From: Mycobacterium paraffinicum
GTDB taxonomy: Bacteria > Actinomycetota > Actinomycetes > Mycobacteriales > Mycobacteriaceae
Length of the DNA: 64,000 bases
Assembly (NCBI RefSeq): GCF_001907675.1
Contig: NZ_MPNT01000001.1
Location: 434,001 to 498,000, forward strand
Direction of reading: 5' to 3'
Shown: positions 8,914 to 16,596 of the stretch, one piece after another
How the letters are laid out: each line of letters starts with the position of its first letter
Numbering within the stretch: position 1 is the stretch's first letter
Translations under genes and position numbers: made by a program
Notes under the pieces: generated by a model
Seen by the model: only the letters and a program-made list of their open reading frames with translations
Database searches by the model: none
What the model was told of the DNA's origin: nothing

Positions 8914-9567
8914 ATGTCTTCGATGTTGATGGGCGACGCTCAGCGATGGATTCTGAGCACACTCTTCGGAGCCGGCATCGCCACGTACGTGTATATCCTT
9001 GTCGCGCAACGCGGCCGCTGGACGAGCACCGTCAATCACCTACTACATCTCGCGATGTCGGTTGCCATGATCTTGATGGCATGGGGCGTCGCCATGAACC
9101 TGCCCACCAGTGGTTTTGTCATCTTCTTCCTGCTGGCAGGCGCTTGGTTTGCGGGTCTGGCAGGCCAGAGGTCGAGTCCCGGCGGTGATCGGCTGACCAA
9201 CGGCTACTACGCCGTGATGATGGTGGCGATGGCGTGGATGTTCGTGGCGATGAACGGCGGACTGCCAATTCGGCTCGGTCACTCGTCCGATCATGCCGAG
9301 CCCCCCGCGGCCGCCATGGATATGCCCGCGGACGCCATGCCGGCCCACGAAATGCCTCCGGCGGAACCCCCGGCCGAGTGGATCGCCACCGTGAACGTGA
9401 TCGCGGCTCTCGGCTTCGCGATCGTGACGCTGTATTGGGTATGCCGTTACGTGGCCAGGCGCAAACTCAACGCGGTGCCCCGCACCGGGCGGCTCGCGCA
9501 CTTCGAACCCCTCTATCAGGCATGCGCAGCAGCCGGCACGGCCTTGATGTTCGGCACACTGCTGTAG
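8914..9567 (+). CDS. DUF5134-like polytopic membrane protein with Met/His-rich loop
   Basis: A 217-residue protein with about six predicted membrane helices ('TLFGAGIATYVYILVA', 'LLHLAMSVAMILMAWGVAM', 'GFVIFFLLAGAWFAGLA', 'YYAVMMVAMAWMFVAMNG', 'VNVIAALGFAIVTLYWVC', 'LYQACAAAGTALMFGTLL'). The loop around residues 125-155 is rich in Met, His, Glu and Pro ('HAEPPAAAMDMPADAMPAHEMPP'-like, interrupted by Ala), a composition common in copper-handling proteins. I believe it belongs to DUF5134, known mainly in actinobacteria. ATG 8914 is chosen because the first helix follows directly. No RicR box lies immediately upstream; it is separated from the metallothionein gene by a terminator. A role in copper transport or sensing is inference from the loop and the location. 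Confidence 0.65.
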   Translation: MSSMLMGDAQRWILSTLFGAGIATYVYILVAQRGRWTSTVNHLLHLAMSVAMILMAWGVAMNLPTSGFVIFFLLAGAWFAGLAGQRSSPGGDRLTNGYYAVMMVAMAWMFVAMNGGLPIRLGHSSDHAEPPAAAMDMPADAMPAHEMPPAEPPAEWIATVNVIAALGFAIVTLYWVCRYVARRKLNAVPRTGRLAHFEPLYQACAAAGTALMFGTLL

Positions 9568-9694
9568 CCGCACTGCCGATTTCCGAACGTTCGCCGTATC
9601 GGGTTGAACAGGCGGGTGGAGGGGACCACCTCTGGATTACCGCCCGCGCTTGCGCGATTTTCACGACGGGATCAAGCTGTCGTATCTCCGTTGT

Positions 9695-9712
9695 GTTCGG
9701 CCGCGGCCGAAC
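9695..9712. repeat. Perfect 18-base palindrome in the 268-base gap before the lipoprotein gene
   Basis: GTTCGGCC-GC-GGCCGAAC is fully self-complementary. It lies 130 bases upstream of the solute-binding lipoprotein gene in a region (9568-9841) with no gene I can support. It may be an operator or an attenuating hairpin; no U-tract follows. Confidence 0.45.
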
Positions 9713-9841
9713 GTCGAGCGGTGTGGCAGTGAGGAGGTTGTCGGCGATCCGCGACACCATGACGAAACCGCGGCGGCCGGCCGCGACACCGTACCGGGAT
9801 CCGATCGTGGCTGGCCCGGCGCTGAGGCTGGCGGCGCGGGG

Positions 9842-11527
9842 ATGACCCGCTTGATCTCGCGCCTCGTGACGGTCACGGCCGCACTGCTCACCGTCGCGTG
9901 GACGAACGCCGGCTGTTCGACGGGCGCCGAAACGATGCCCTCCGCCGGCGGGAAGTCCGAGGTCGGCACCACCCGCGATATCAATCCGCAAGATCCCGCC
10001 ACGCTGCGCAGCGGCGGCGATCTGCGGCTGCCGCTGGCCGAGTTCCCGTCCAACTTCAACACGTTGAATATCGATGGCAGCGACCCCGATGCCGCGGCGG
10101 TGATGAACCCGACGATGCCACGAGCGTTCAGAGTCGGCCCGGACGGCTCGACGACCATCAACACCGACTACTTCAGCAGTATCGAACTCGCCGGTACCGC
10201 ACCACAAGTCGTCAGGTACACCATTAATCCCAAAGCGGTGTGGTCCGACGGTAAACCGATCACCTGGCAGGATATCGCCAGCCAGGTTCATGCCCTCAGC
10301 GGCGCCGACCCCACCTTCGCGATCGCTGGACCCAACGGCGCGGACCGCGTCGCGTCGGTGACGCGGGGTGTCGACGACCGGCAGGCGATCATCACCTTCG
10401 CCAGGCCGTATGCCGAGTGGCGTGGCATGTTCTCCGGGAACAGCTTGCTAATGCCCGCCAGCATGACCGCGACGCCCGAGGCTTTCAATACGGGTCAACT
10501 CGAGCGGCCCGGCCCTTCGGCCGGCCCGTTCATCGTCTCCGTATTGGATCCGGCCAAGGAGCGGATCGTGTTGACCCGCAACCCGAAATGGTGGGGCAAG
10601 CCCGCGCTCCTCGACAGCATCTCTTATCTGGTGCTCGATCAAACCGCCAGAGCGCCGGCGCTGCAGAACAACACGATCGACGCGACCATCGTGGGGACAC
10701 TCGACCAATTGACGATCGCGCGTCGCACCCCGGGCATTTCGATTCGGCGGGCCCCGGCGCCCAATTGGTATCACTTCACCTTCAACGGTGCCCCTGGGTC
10801 GGTCCTGGCCGACCCGGCGCTGCGCCTAGCCGTCGCCAAGGGCATCGATCGGCGAACCATCGCGAAGGTGATCGAGCACGGACTGACGGACGACCCGACC
10901 CCATTGAACAACCACATCTATGTCGCCGGGCAGGACGGCTACCAAGACCACGGCGCCATCGTTCCCTACGCTCCGGAAACCGCGAAACGAGAACTCGACA
11001 CTCTGGGTTGGAAACTCCACGGGCCTGTCCGCGAAAAGGATGGTCACCAGCTCGTCATCGTCGATTTGTTCTATGACGAACCGAGCAGCCGGCAGGCCGC
11101 TTTGATCGCGCAACACGGCCTCGCCCAGATCGGCGTCAGACTCGACCTGCACCCCAAGGCCGGCAGCGACTTCTTCAGCAACTACGTCAACGTCGGGGCT
11201 TTCGATATCGCCGAGTTCGGCTGGGTGGGTGACGCCTTTCCGCTCGCACCGCTCACCACGATTTACGCCTCGGGCGGACAGAACAACTTCGGGAAGATCG
11301 GCACTCGCGACATCGATGCCAAGATCGAAGCGACTATCGAAGAGCTCGATCCGCGCAAGGCGCGCGCACTGGCCAACGAGGTCGACAAGCTCATCTGGGC
11401 CGAGGGATTCAGCCTGCCGCTGACCCAATCGGCAGGCGTTGTCGCGGTCCGCAGCACCGTCGCCAACTTCGGAGCACCTGGCATAGCGGACTTGGATTAC
11501 ACCACGATCGGGTTCATGCGCGGCTGA
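9842..11527 (+). CDS. Extracytoplasmic solute-binding lipoprotein (SBP family 5, OppA/DppA type)
   Basis: A 561-residue exported protein. The signal region ends with a lipobox-like NAGC at about residue 25, so it is probably a lipoprotein. The body matches family-5 binding proteins of peptide/nickel ABC importers: 'AVWSDGKPITWQDI', 'ERIVLTRNPKWWG', 'LRLAVAKGIDRRTIAKVI' and a C-terminal 'NEVDKLIWAEGFSLPL'. No permease or ATPase genes accompany it, so it either serves a transporter elsewhere or has a non-transport role, as does the related mycobacterial LpqW. ATG 9842 gives a proper signal peptide; an upstream extension to 9650 is not signal-like. It lies within the copper island, between two RicR-controlled small genes, but has no box of its own. 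Confidence 0.8.
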   Translation: MTRLISRLVTVTAALLTVAWTNAGCSTGAETMPSAGGKSEVGTTRDINPQDPATLRSGGDLRLPLAEFPSNFNTLNIDGSDPDAAAVMNPTMPRAFRVGPDGSTTINTDYFSSIELAGTAPQVVRYTINPKAVWSDGKPITWQDIASQVHALSGADPTFAIAGPNGADRVASVTRGVDDRQAIITFARPYAEWRGMFSGNSLLMPASMTATPEAFNTGQLERPGPSAGPFIVSVLDPAKERIVLTRNPKWWGKPALLDSISYLVLDQTARAPALQNNTIDATIVGTLDQLTIARRTPGISIRRAPAPNWYHFTFNGAPGSVLADPALRLAVAKGIDRRTIAKVIEHGLTDDPTPLNNHIYVAGQDGYQDHGAIVPYAPETAKRELDTLGWKLHGPVREKDGHQLVIVDLFYDEPSSRQAALIAQHGLAQIGVRLDLHPKAGSDFFSNYVNVGAFDIAEFGWVGDAFPLAPLTTIYASGGQNNFGKIGTRDIDAKIEATIEELDPRKARALANEVDKLIWAEGFSLPLTQSAGVVAVRSTVANFGAPGIADLDYTTIGFMRG

Positions 11528-11629
11528 TCCGAAGCTCCCCGTACGAGCCGCGGGCAATTGACACGAAGCGTTGTCAAATGGTGGCCACCATGGGCCGGAT
11601 TGCCATAAGCAGAAAGGGTCTAAAGTCCC

Positions 11630-11644
11630 TACCCCTGGGGGGTA
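11630..11644. promoter_or_regulatory. RicR-type operator before the first GCIxHxNC-tail gene
   Basis: TACCC-CTGGG-GGGTA, 53 bases upstream of ATG 11697, with TATAGG at 11643-11648 as a possible -10. The TACCC and GGGTA half-sites are invariant in all five copies. Confidence 0.75.
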
Positions 11645-11696
11645 TAGGCGGTGACGATGAAGCCACAGGACCAAGCAATAACGAATGGAGAGTCCG

Positions 11697-11939
11697 ATGC
11701 CATCTCAAGCCAAGCCCAAGATCGCCCTGGCCGGTGGTGCAGTCATGGTCGCTCTCGCGGCCGGGATCGGCGGTGGCGTCTTGCTGACCGACGCATCCGC
11801 CCCCAAATCAATCGCGACGCCCACCTCCAGCGTGGCCCCCACGCCTGCACCTCCCACCGCGGCCGGAACTCCCGCACCGCCCACGGATGGCTACGTCCCC
11901 GGCGGCAGCAACGGTTGTATCCTTCACGCGAACTGCTAA
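11697..11939 (+). CDS. Small exported/membrane-anchored protein with GCILHANC tail
   Basis: An 80-residue protein: a basic N-terminus, one hydrophobic helix ('IALAGGAVMVALAAGIGGGVLL'), a 35-residue Pro/Thr/Ala linker, and a final 'GGSNGCILHANC'. The two Cys and one His at the extreme C-terminus could bind Cu(I) outside the membrane. ATG 11697 is preferred over ATG 11685 because GGAGAG lies 5 bases upstream. A RicR-type box precedes it, predicting copper induction. The same tail pattern (G-C-I-x-H-x-N-C) ends the small lipoprotein at 13221, also behind a RicR box; the two share little else except layout. I do not recognise a named family. Confidence 0.7.
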   Translation: MPSQAKPKIALAGGAVMVALAAGIGGGVLLTDASAPKSIATPTSSVAPTPAPPTAAGTPAPPTDGYVPGGSNGCILHANC

Positions 11940-12020
11940 AGCTGACCGTGTCGACTGATCATCAAGCGCGGCTTGGTGATCCGGGGTTCGACGGCCGCGG
12001 CGAACGGTCGGCTCGGCCGT

Positions 12021-13067
12021 CTAGTGGAACGTGAGCTGGGGCGGGGTCGTGGCCAAATCGGCGCTACCCGACAAGAATTCGGTGACATCTTCCTGTCTCG
12101 TCACTCCGTCAGGAGTCTTGACGGTGACTGGCACTCGGACCTGGCCCGAGAACGCCTGGGTCAGGTGGTAGGGATCGAACCTGTCCAACCGGATCGCGCT
12201 CAGGTCGGCGGTCCCCCACACGGCCGTCCCTTCAGCCATTCCGTACGAGTCCACGCGTACCGGGCAGCCAGGGGGCGCCAGCAGACTGGACTCTTGGCAG
12301 CTGCCCATCGCCACGGCCAGTTGCGCGCTCACCGCGTCGCGTCCCCTATCCGCCAGCGCGAAGGTCGGGTACACCCAATAAGGCGCCGCCATCGTGAGTT
12401 GATCGAGTAGAAGTGGTGGGACCGTCACCGACACATACGGGTTCACGGTGCCGATATCGATCCACCCCGGAAACACGTAAACCGTCGCGTCGCCGATCGG
12501 CCTGCCAAACAGCGTGATGGTTTTCGCGGCCGCATTACCCATGGATGCACCGAACCCCGGGAAGAACTTGATCGCCGCCGCCGGGAGCTTCCAATGGTTG
12601 TGATCCATCCTCACATTCAGAACCGCATCGGAGGTCTGGTCACCGAACGAAGCGACGGCGTGCACATGTGCCATGCTCAGCGCCGTGCCGGGCTCGGACG
12701 AATTGTCGTGCATGATTTGGATGTGTCGAATAGGCCAGTGCGCGACTTGGGTGTTGAGCGTCGCAGCGGCTAGGAACTCCTTGGTGGCCGGCTGATCGAT
12801 GCCGTAAGACAGCGCCGTCGCAGCGTCTCCGCGGGCGAGCGCCTCTAGGTAGCGCTTGACGGCGTCGCCGGCCGACCTTCCGGCATCCTCCCGACCCCGG
12901 CTAACCGTCACGATAACTGCGACGGCGAGGACGGCCAGCAGTGTTGCCGCAGCGGCCAGGGCGAGAATCAGCCGCTTCCGACTCGTGCGCGGCCCCACAC
13001 CTGTCGACGCGTACCGATCGGACCTGGGATCCAAACCCTCGAAGCGCTCTTTGTACCAATCGGTCAT
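12021..13067 (-). CDS. Single-pass membrane protein of unknown function
   Basis: A 348-residue protein: a cytoplasmic N-terminus of about 30 polar residues, one transmembrane helix ('LILALAAAATLLAVLAVAVIVTV', about 33-55) and a large extracytoplasmic region. The part after the helix ('DAVKRYLEALARGDAATALSYG') looks like the start of an NTF2-like/DUF4878-type domain found in mycobacterial envelope proteins; the C-terminal half is unassigned and contains one close Cys pair ('GSCQESSLLAPPGCP') that could form a disulfide. GGAGG lies upstream of ATG 13067. It is divergent from the small lipoprotein gene at 13221, and the RicR box at 13155 lies between them, so copper control of both is possible. 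Confidence 0.6.
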   Translation of the reverse strand: MTDWYKERFEGLDPRSDRYASTGVGPRTSRKRLILALAAAATLLAVLAVAVIVTVSRGREDAGRSAGDAVKRYLEALARGDAATALSYGIDQPATKEFLAAATLNTQVAHWPIRHIQIMHDNSSEPGTALSMAHVHAVASFGDQTSDAVLNVRMDHNHWKLPAAAIKFFPGFGASMGNAAAKTITLFGRPIGDATVYVFPGWIDIGTVNPYVSVTVPPLLLDQLTMAAPYWVYPTFALADRGRDAVSAQLAVAMGSCQESSLLAPPGCPVRVDSYGMAEGTAVWGTADLSAIRLDRFDPYHLTQAFSGQVRVPVTVKTPDGVTRQEDVTEFLSGSADLATTPPQLTFH

Positions 13068-13154
13068 CCGCGACCTCCAATTGGCTCAGCACAGCATCCT
13101 ATCGATCATGTTTCCGACATCATGTCTCACCTGCACGCATGTGACCAATGGCCC

Positions 13155-13169
13155 TACCCCCTAGGGGTA
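13155..13169. promoter_or_regulatory. RicR-type operator in the divergent region 13068-13220
   Basis: TACCC-CCTAG-GGGTA, a near-perfect palindrome 51 bases upstream of ATG 13221 and 87 bases upstream of the divergent start at 13067. TAGCAA at its right edge would be a weak -10. Confidence 0.75.
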
Positions 13170-13220
13170 GCAAGGCATGACGATGGCGTTCGCATATCGC
13201 GATCAAGAACGGAGGAGTTC

Positions 13221-13430
13221 ATGAAGCCTCGAGCCACAACGGTCATTGCACTGTTCGGCGCCGCGATACTCACGTTGGCAGTCGGATGCGGAGGCACTGC
13301 CAGGTCGATAAGCGGCACGTCTACGACGACACCTTCCTCGAGCGTGACGCCCACGCCCCAGCCTTCGAACAGTAACGACGCTCCCGGCGGTGGTCCGCCC
13401 TCGGGTTGCATCGCTCACCTCAACTGCTAG
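13221..13430 (+). CDS. Small lipoprotein with GCIAHLNC tail
   Basis: A 69-residue protein beginning with a basic segment, a hydrophobic stretch and the lipobox LAVGC (Cys near residue 23), so it should be lipidated on the outer face of the membrane. A Ser/Thr/Pro-rich linker of about 35 residues leads to 'GGGPPSGCIAHLNC'. The C-terminal C-I-x-H-x-N-C is shared with the protein at 11697 and is a plausible Cu(I) site. GGAGGAG precedes ATG 13221 by 4 bases and a RicR box lies 51 bases upstream. It may be a surface copper trap or a donor to the cupredoxin-ATPase; this is inference. It is not obviously LpqS, the known RicR-controlled lipoprotein of M. tuberculosis. Confidence 0.72.
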   Translation: MKPRATTVIALFGAAILTLAVGCGGTARSISGTSTTTPSSSVTPTPQPSNSNDAPGGGPPSGCIAHLNC

Positions 13431-13584
13431 CCGCCGGGGCGAGGTGATCGCCCACACGCGAATCAACGCCGAGAACCCCGCCGGCAGCGGCGCCGAGATC
13501 GGGGCGTAGCCGGATAGGACTCGCGGGATCCCTCTCAGTGCCTTATTATCTGCGTATGCATGCAGGTAAGCGGGCAGCGCCGAG

Positions 13585-14565
13585 ATGAGCGCGGGAAGCG
13601 CGCATCACGACCACGTGCACGCCCACGGCATTCGCGGCCTCGTGGGCCAACTGCGCCCGCATAGCCACGACGCCGCCGACAATGTCGACACCGCACTGGA
13701 ATCCAGCGCGATCGGCATCCGGGCGGTCAAGATCAGCCTCGTCGGACTGGGCGCGACCGCGGCCGTGCAGGTGGTGATCGCCGTGCTGTCCGGATCGATC
13801 GCGCTGGTGGCCGACACCATTCACAACTTCTCGGACGCGCTGACCGCCGTCCCGCTGTGGATCGCGTTCTCGTTGGGCCGCCGCGCGGCGACCCGCCGCT
13901 ACACCTACGGCTACGGCCGCGCCGAGGACATCGCCGGCTTGTTCGTGATCGGCATGATCACGCTGTCGGCGATCGTCGCCGGCTTCGAGGCCGTCCTGCG
14001 GCTGATTCACCCCGTCGCCATCGGGCACGTCGGTTGGGTCGCCGCCGCTGGACTCATCGGCTTCGTGGGCAACGAGGTCGTCGCCGTCTACCGGATCCGC
14101 ACCGGCCGCCGGATCGGCTCGGCGGCCCTGGTCGCCGACGGCGTGCACGCGCGCACCGACGGATTCACCTCGCTGGCCGTGCTTTTCGGAGCGGCGGGCG
14201 TCGCGCTGGGTTACCCGTTGGCCGACCCGATCGTCGGCCTGATCATCACGGTGGCGATCCTGGCGGTGCTGCGCGGTGCCGTGCGCGACATCTTTCGCCG
14301 GCTCATGGACGCGGTGGATCCCGAGTTGGTCGACACGGCGGAGGCGGCGCTGGCCGCCCGGCCGGGTGTTCGCCGCGTGCGCAGCATCCGGATGCGCTGG
14401 ATCGGGCATCGCCTGTACGCCGACGCCGAACTGGACGTCGATCCCGGCATCAGCCTTCAGGATGCGCACCGCATCGCCCATGACGCCGAGCACCAACTGA
14501 CCCACGCCGTGCCGCGGCTCGACGGCGCCCTCGTCCACGCTTACCCCGCGCACCACGACGATTAG
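13585..14565 (+). CDS. Cation diffusion facilitator (CDF) metal exporter
   Basis: A 326-residue inner-membrane metal/proton antiporter. The N-terminus is His-rich ('HHDHVHAHG', 'RPHSHD'). Helix 2 has 'ADTIHNFSDA' and helix 5 'ADGVHARTDG', the paired H-x3-D sites of Zn/Cd-type CDF proteins. About six helices are followed by the usual cytoplasmic domain ending in His residues ('HAYPAHHDD'). The signature suggests Zn(II), Cd(II) or Co(II) rather than copper. It lies next to the copper island but has no RicR box; the stretch before it (13431-13584) contains TATGCATGCAGGTA, an imperfect dyad of unknown meaning. It converges with the ferredoxin reductase gene. Confidence 0.85.
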   Translation: MSAGSAHHDHVHAHGIRGLVGQLRPHSHDAADNVDTALESSAIGIRAVKISLVGLGATAAVQVVIAVLSGSIALVADTIHNFSDALTAVPLWIAFSLGRRAATRRYTYGYGRAEDIAGLFVIGMITLSAIVAGFEAVLRLIHPVAIGHVGWVAAAGLIGFVGNEVVAVYRIRTGRRIGSAALVADGVHARTDGFTSLAVLFGAAGVALGYPLADPIVGLIITVAILAVLRGAVRDIFRRLMDAVDPELVDTAEAALAARPGVRRVRSIRMRWIGHRLYADAELDVDPGISLQDAHRIAHDAEHQLTHAVPRLDGALVHAYPAHHDD

Positions 14566-14566
14566 G

Positions 14567-14582
14567 GGCGGGTGAGCCCGCC
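14567..14582 (+). terminator. Possible hairpin between convergent genes
   Basis: GGCGGG-TGAG-CCCGCC begins 2 bases after the CDF stop codon, only 6 bases before the stop of the convergent ferredoxin reductase gene. The stem is short and no U-tract follows, so termination is only suggested. Confidence 0.3.
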
Positions 14583-14588
14583 GGGACT

Positions 14589-15671
14589 CTAGGCGTCGAT
14601 CACTAGGCGATCGCCGTGGGCCCGCGAGACGCAGACCAACATCTCGCCGTCGCCCTCCGCGGTGCGGCCGCGGCGATCAACCTCTCCCGCAAGCACTTTC
14701 ACCCTGCAGGTGCCGCAGAACCCTTGCTGGCACGAGTAGGCCGTCGTCGGGTCTCCGTCGAGCATGACGTCGAGCGCCGAGCGGTTGGCCGGCACGCTGA
14801 GCACGCGCCGCGACCGGGCGAGCTCCAGCTCGAACGGGACGCCGTCCACGACGGGCGGCGGCCCGAAGCGTTCGTAATGCAGTGGCGCGTCGGCGTGTTG
14901 GTCACGCACCGTGCGCACCGATTCCAGCATGGCGGTGGGGCCGCACACGTAGACGGCCGTCGTCGGGCCGGCATCGGCGAGCAGTTCGTCGGCGGTGGCG
15001 AAGCGGCCGCGCTCGTCGTCGGCCCACACGGTGACCCGCTCGGGCGCCACCGCCAACACCTCGTCGAGCAGCGGCATGAAGTCCCGGCTGCGGCCGGCAT
15101 ACACGGCTCGCCAATCGATTCCGCGCTGCTGTGCGAGCCGGATCATCGGCAGGATCGGTGTCACGCCGATGCCGCCGATCACGAACAGCACCTCGCGCTC
15201 GTCGGTCACCAGATAGAACGCGTTGCGGGGGCCTTCGAATTCGATCGTGTCGCCGACGTCGAAGGTGTCGTGCATTTCGATCGAGCCGCCGCCGCCGTCG
15301 GCGATCCGGCGCACCGCGACGCGGTAGTCGGTGCGCCGCCCGGGCGGACCGCACAGTGAGTACTGGCGGCGGCGACCCGAAGCCAGCCGAATGTCGATGT
15401 GCGCGCCGGGGGTCCACGACGGCAGCAACCCGCCCTGCGGGTCGGCGATCGTCAGCGCGACCACGTCGGGCGTGAGCAGTTCGCGCTTGGTGACCACGGC
15501 GGTGGTGGTGCGCCGCACCGGCACCACCCGCGAGGGGTCCCAGCGCGACGCCGATGCCAAACCCCCGAACAGGGTGCCCACCCCCCACAACGCCGTGTAG
15601 AGGCGGTCGCGCTTGCGGCGACCGTACAAGTCGGCGGGTCTGCTGCCCCAAATCGTCTGCGCCACAACCAT
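14589..15671 (-). CDS. Ferredoxin reductase-type oxidoreductase (FMN/FAD, NAD, plant-type 2Fe-2S)
   Basis: A 360-residue electron-transfer protein of the phthalate dioxygenase reductase/VanB family. Domain order: a flavin barrel with 'RRQYSLCGPPG', an NAD-binding domain with 'VLFVIGGIGVTPILPMI' and 'VYVCGPTAMLESV', then a C-terminal plant-type 2Fe-2S domain with 'CQQGFCGTCRVKV' and a final 'MLVCVS' supplying the fourth Cys. It passes electrons from NAD(P)H to an oxygenase. It is the last gene of a four-gene operon; the previous gene stops only 3 bases upstream. The diiron-like protein two genes earlier is the obvious candidate electron acceptor. Confidence 0.85.
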   Translation of the reverse strand: MVVAQTIWGSRPADLYGRRKRDRLYTALWGVGTLFGGLASASRWDPSRVVPVRRTTTAVVTKRELLTPDVVALTIADPQGGLLPSWTPGAHIDIRLASGRRRQYSLCGPPGRRTDYRVAVRRIADGGGGSIEMHDTFDVGDTIEFEGPRNAFYLVTDEREVLFVIGGIGVTPILPMIRLAQQRGIDWRAVYAGRSRDFMPLLDEVLAVAPERVTVWADDERGRFATADELLADAGPTTAVYVCGPTAMLESVRTVRDQHADAPLHYERFGPPPVVDGVPFELELARSRRVLSVPANRSALDVMLDGDPTTAYSCQQGFCGTCRVKVLAGEVDRRGRTAEGDGEMLVCVSRAHGDRLVIDA

Positions 15672-15674
15672 TTC

Positions 15675-16577
15675 CTATGCCTGCCCAACGGTCGTCTGAG
15701 TAACCCATTCGCTGGTGATCCGGGCGATCACCTCGGGATGGGAGGACACCACCCAGTGGCCACCTTCGATCTCGACGACCCTGCCGTGAGGCGGTATCGA
15801 ACCGGTGAACCGCTGCAGGGGCGGCGAGACGAAATAGTCCCAGCGCGCCACGAGCACCTGCACGGGGACCTTGGTCTGCGGCAGCTCCTTCCCGGGCGCC
15901 AGGAACGGCCCGGGCATGTTCGCGCGATACAGGTTGAGCCCGTTGACGTAGTCGCGGGTCGACCGGGTGGTCGCCGCGCGCCGCCGACCGGTCCGGCGCG
16001 GCCGGCCGATCAGTTCGACCCCCGCGAAGACGGCCACGGTCGCCCGGGACCAGATCGCCAACTCCGGCAGGCCCGGGCACAGGAAGAACCAGATGTAGGT
16101 GGAGGCGACCGCCTGCTTGAGGACGTCGAACACGCCGCGGGGCGAGCGGGCGGACCGCAGGAACTTGCCGGCGTAGTTCAGGTGCGGGCCGGAGATCGAC
16201 GTGAACGAAGCGACCTTGCCCATCACCGACTCGTCGGTGACCGCCGCCCAGGCCTGGATGGAACCCCAGTCGTGGGCGATCAGGTGGACCTCGTCGACCC
16301 CGAGGCTGTCGATCACCGCGTCGATGTCCGAAATGAGTTGCGGCAGGCGGTATGCCGCGCGCCCGGCCGGCTTCGATGAATCGCCGGAGCCCCGGACGTC
16401 AAAGGCCACGAAGTTGTAGCGACCACCGAGCGCGTCGGCGACCCCGTCCCACACGTGGTGGTTGTCGGGGTAGCCGTGGATCGCCAGGACCGTCGGGCGC
16501 CCGGGGTCGATCTGCGAGTGGGCGTGCACGGCCAGCGACACGCCGTCGGACGCAATTACGGTGCGGGACTGAGTCAT
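15675..16577 (-). CDS. Alpha/beta hydrolase, epoxide-hydrolase-like (EphD hydrolase-domain type)
   Basis: A 300-residue alpha/beta hydrolase. It has 'AIHGYPDNHHVWDGV' (oxyanion HG), 'FDVRGSGDSSKP', and at the nucleophile elbow 'LIAHDWGSIQAW', where Asp replaces Ser as in epoxide hydrolases and haloalkane dehalogenases; a C-terminal 'IEGGHWVVSSHPE' provides the His. The sequence resembles, as I recall, the hydrolase half of mycobacterial EphD, which acts on lipid epoxides. The start is ATG 16577; the frame runs further upstream but overlaps the preceding gene. It is the third gene of the FAAL-reductase operon, 19 bases after the diiron-like gene and 3 bases before the ferredoxin reductase. Epoxide hydrolysis on a fatty chain is a reasonable guess. 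Confidence 0.75.
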   Translation of the reverse strand: MTQSRTVIASDGVSLAVHAHSQIDPGRPTVLAIHGYPDNHHVWDGVADALGGRYNFVAFDVRGSGDSSKPAGRAAYRLPQLISDIDAVIDSLGVDEVHLIAHDWGSIQAWAAVTDESVMGKVASFTSISGPHLNYAGKFLRSARSPRGVFDVLKQAVASTYIWFFLCPGLPELAIWSRATVAVFAGVELIGRPRRTGRRRAATTRSTRDYVNGLNLYRANMPGPFLAPGKELPQTKVPVQVLVARWDYFVSPPLQRFTGSIPPHGRVVEIEGGHWVVSSHPEVIARITSEWVTQTTVGQA

Positions 16578-16596
16578 TGGTGCGTGTTCCTGACGC

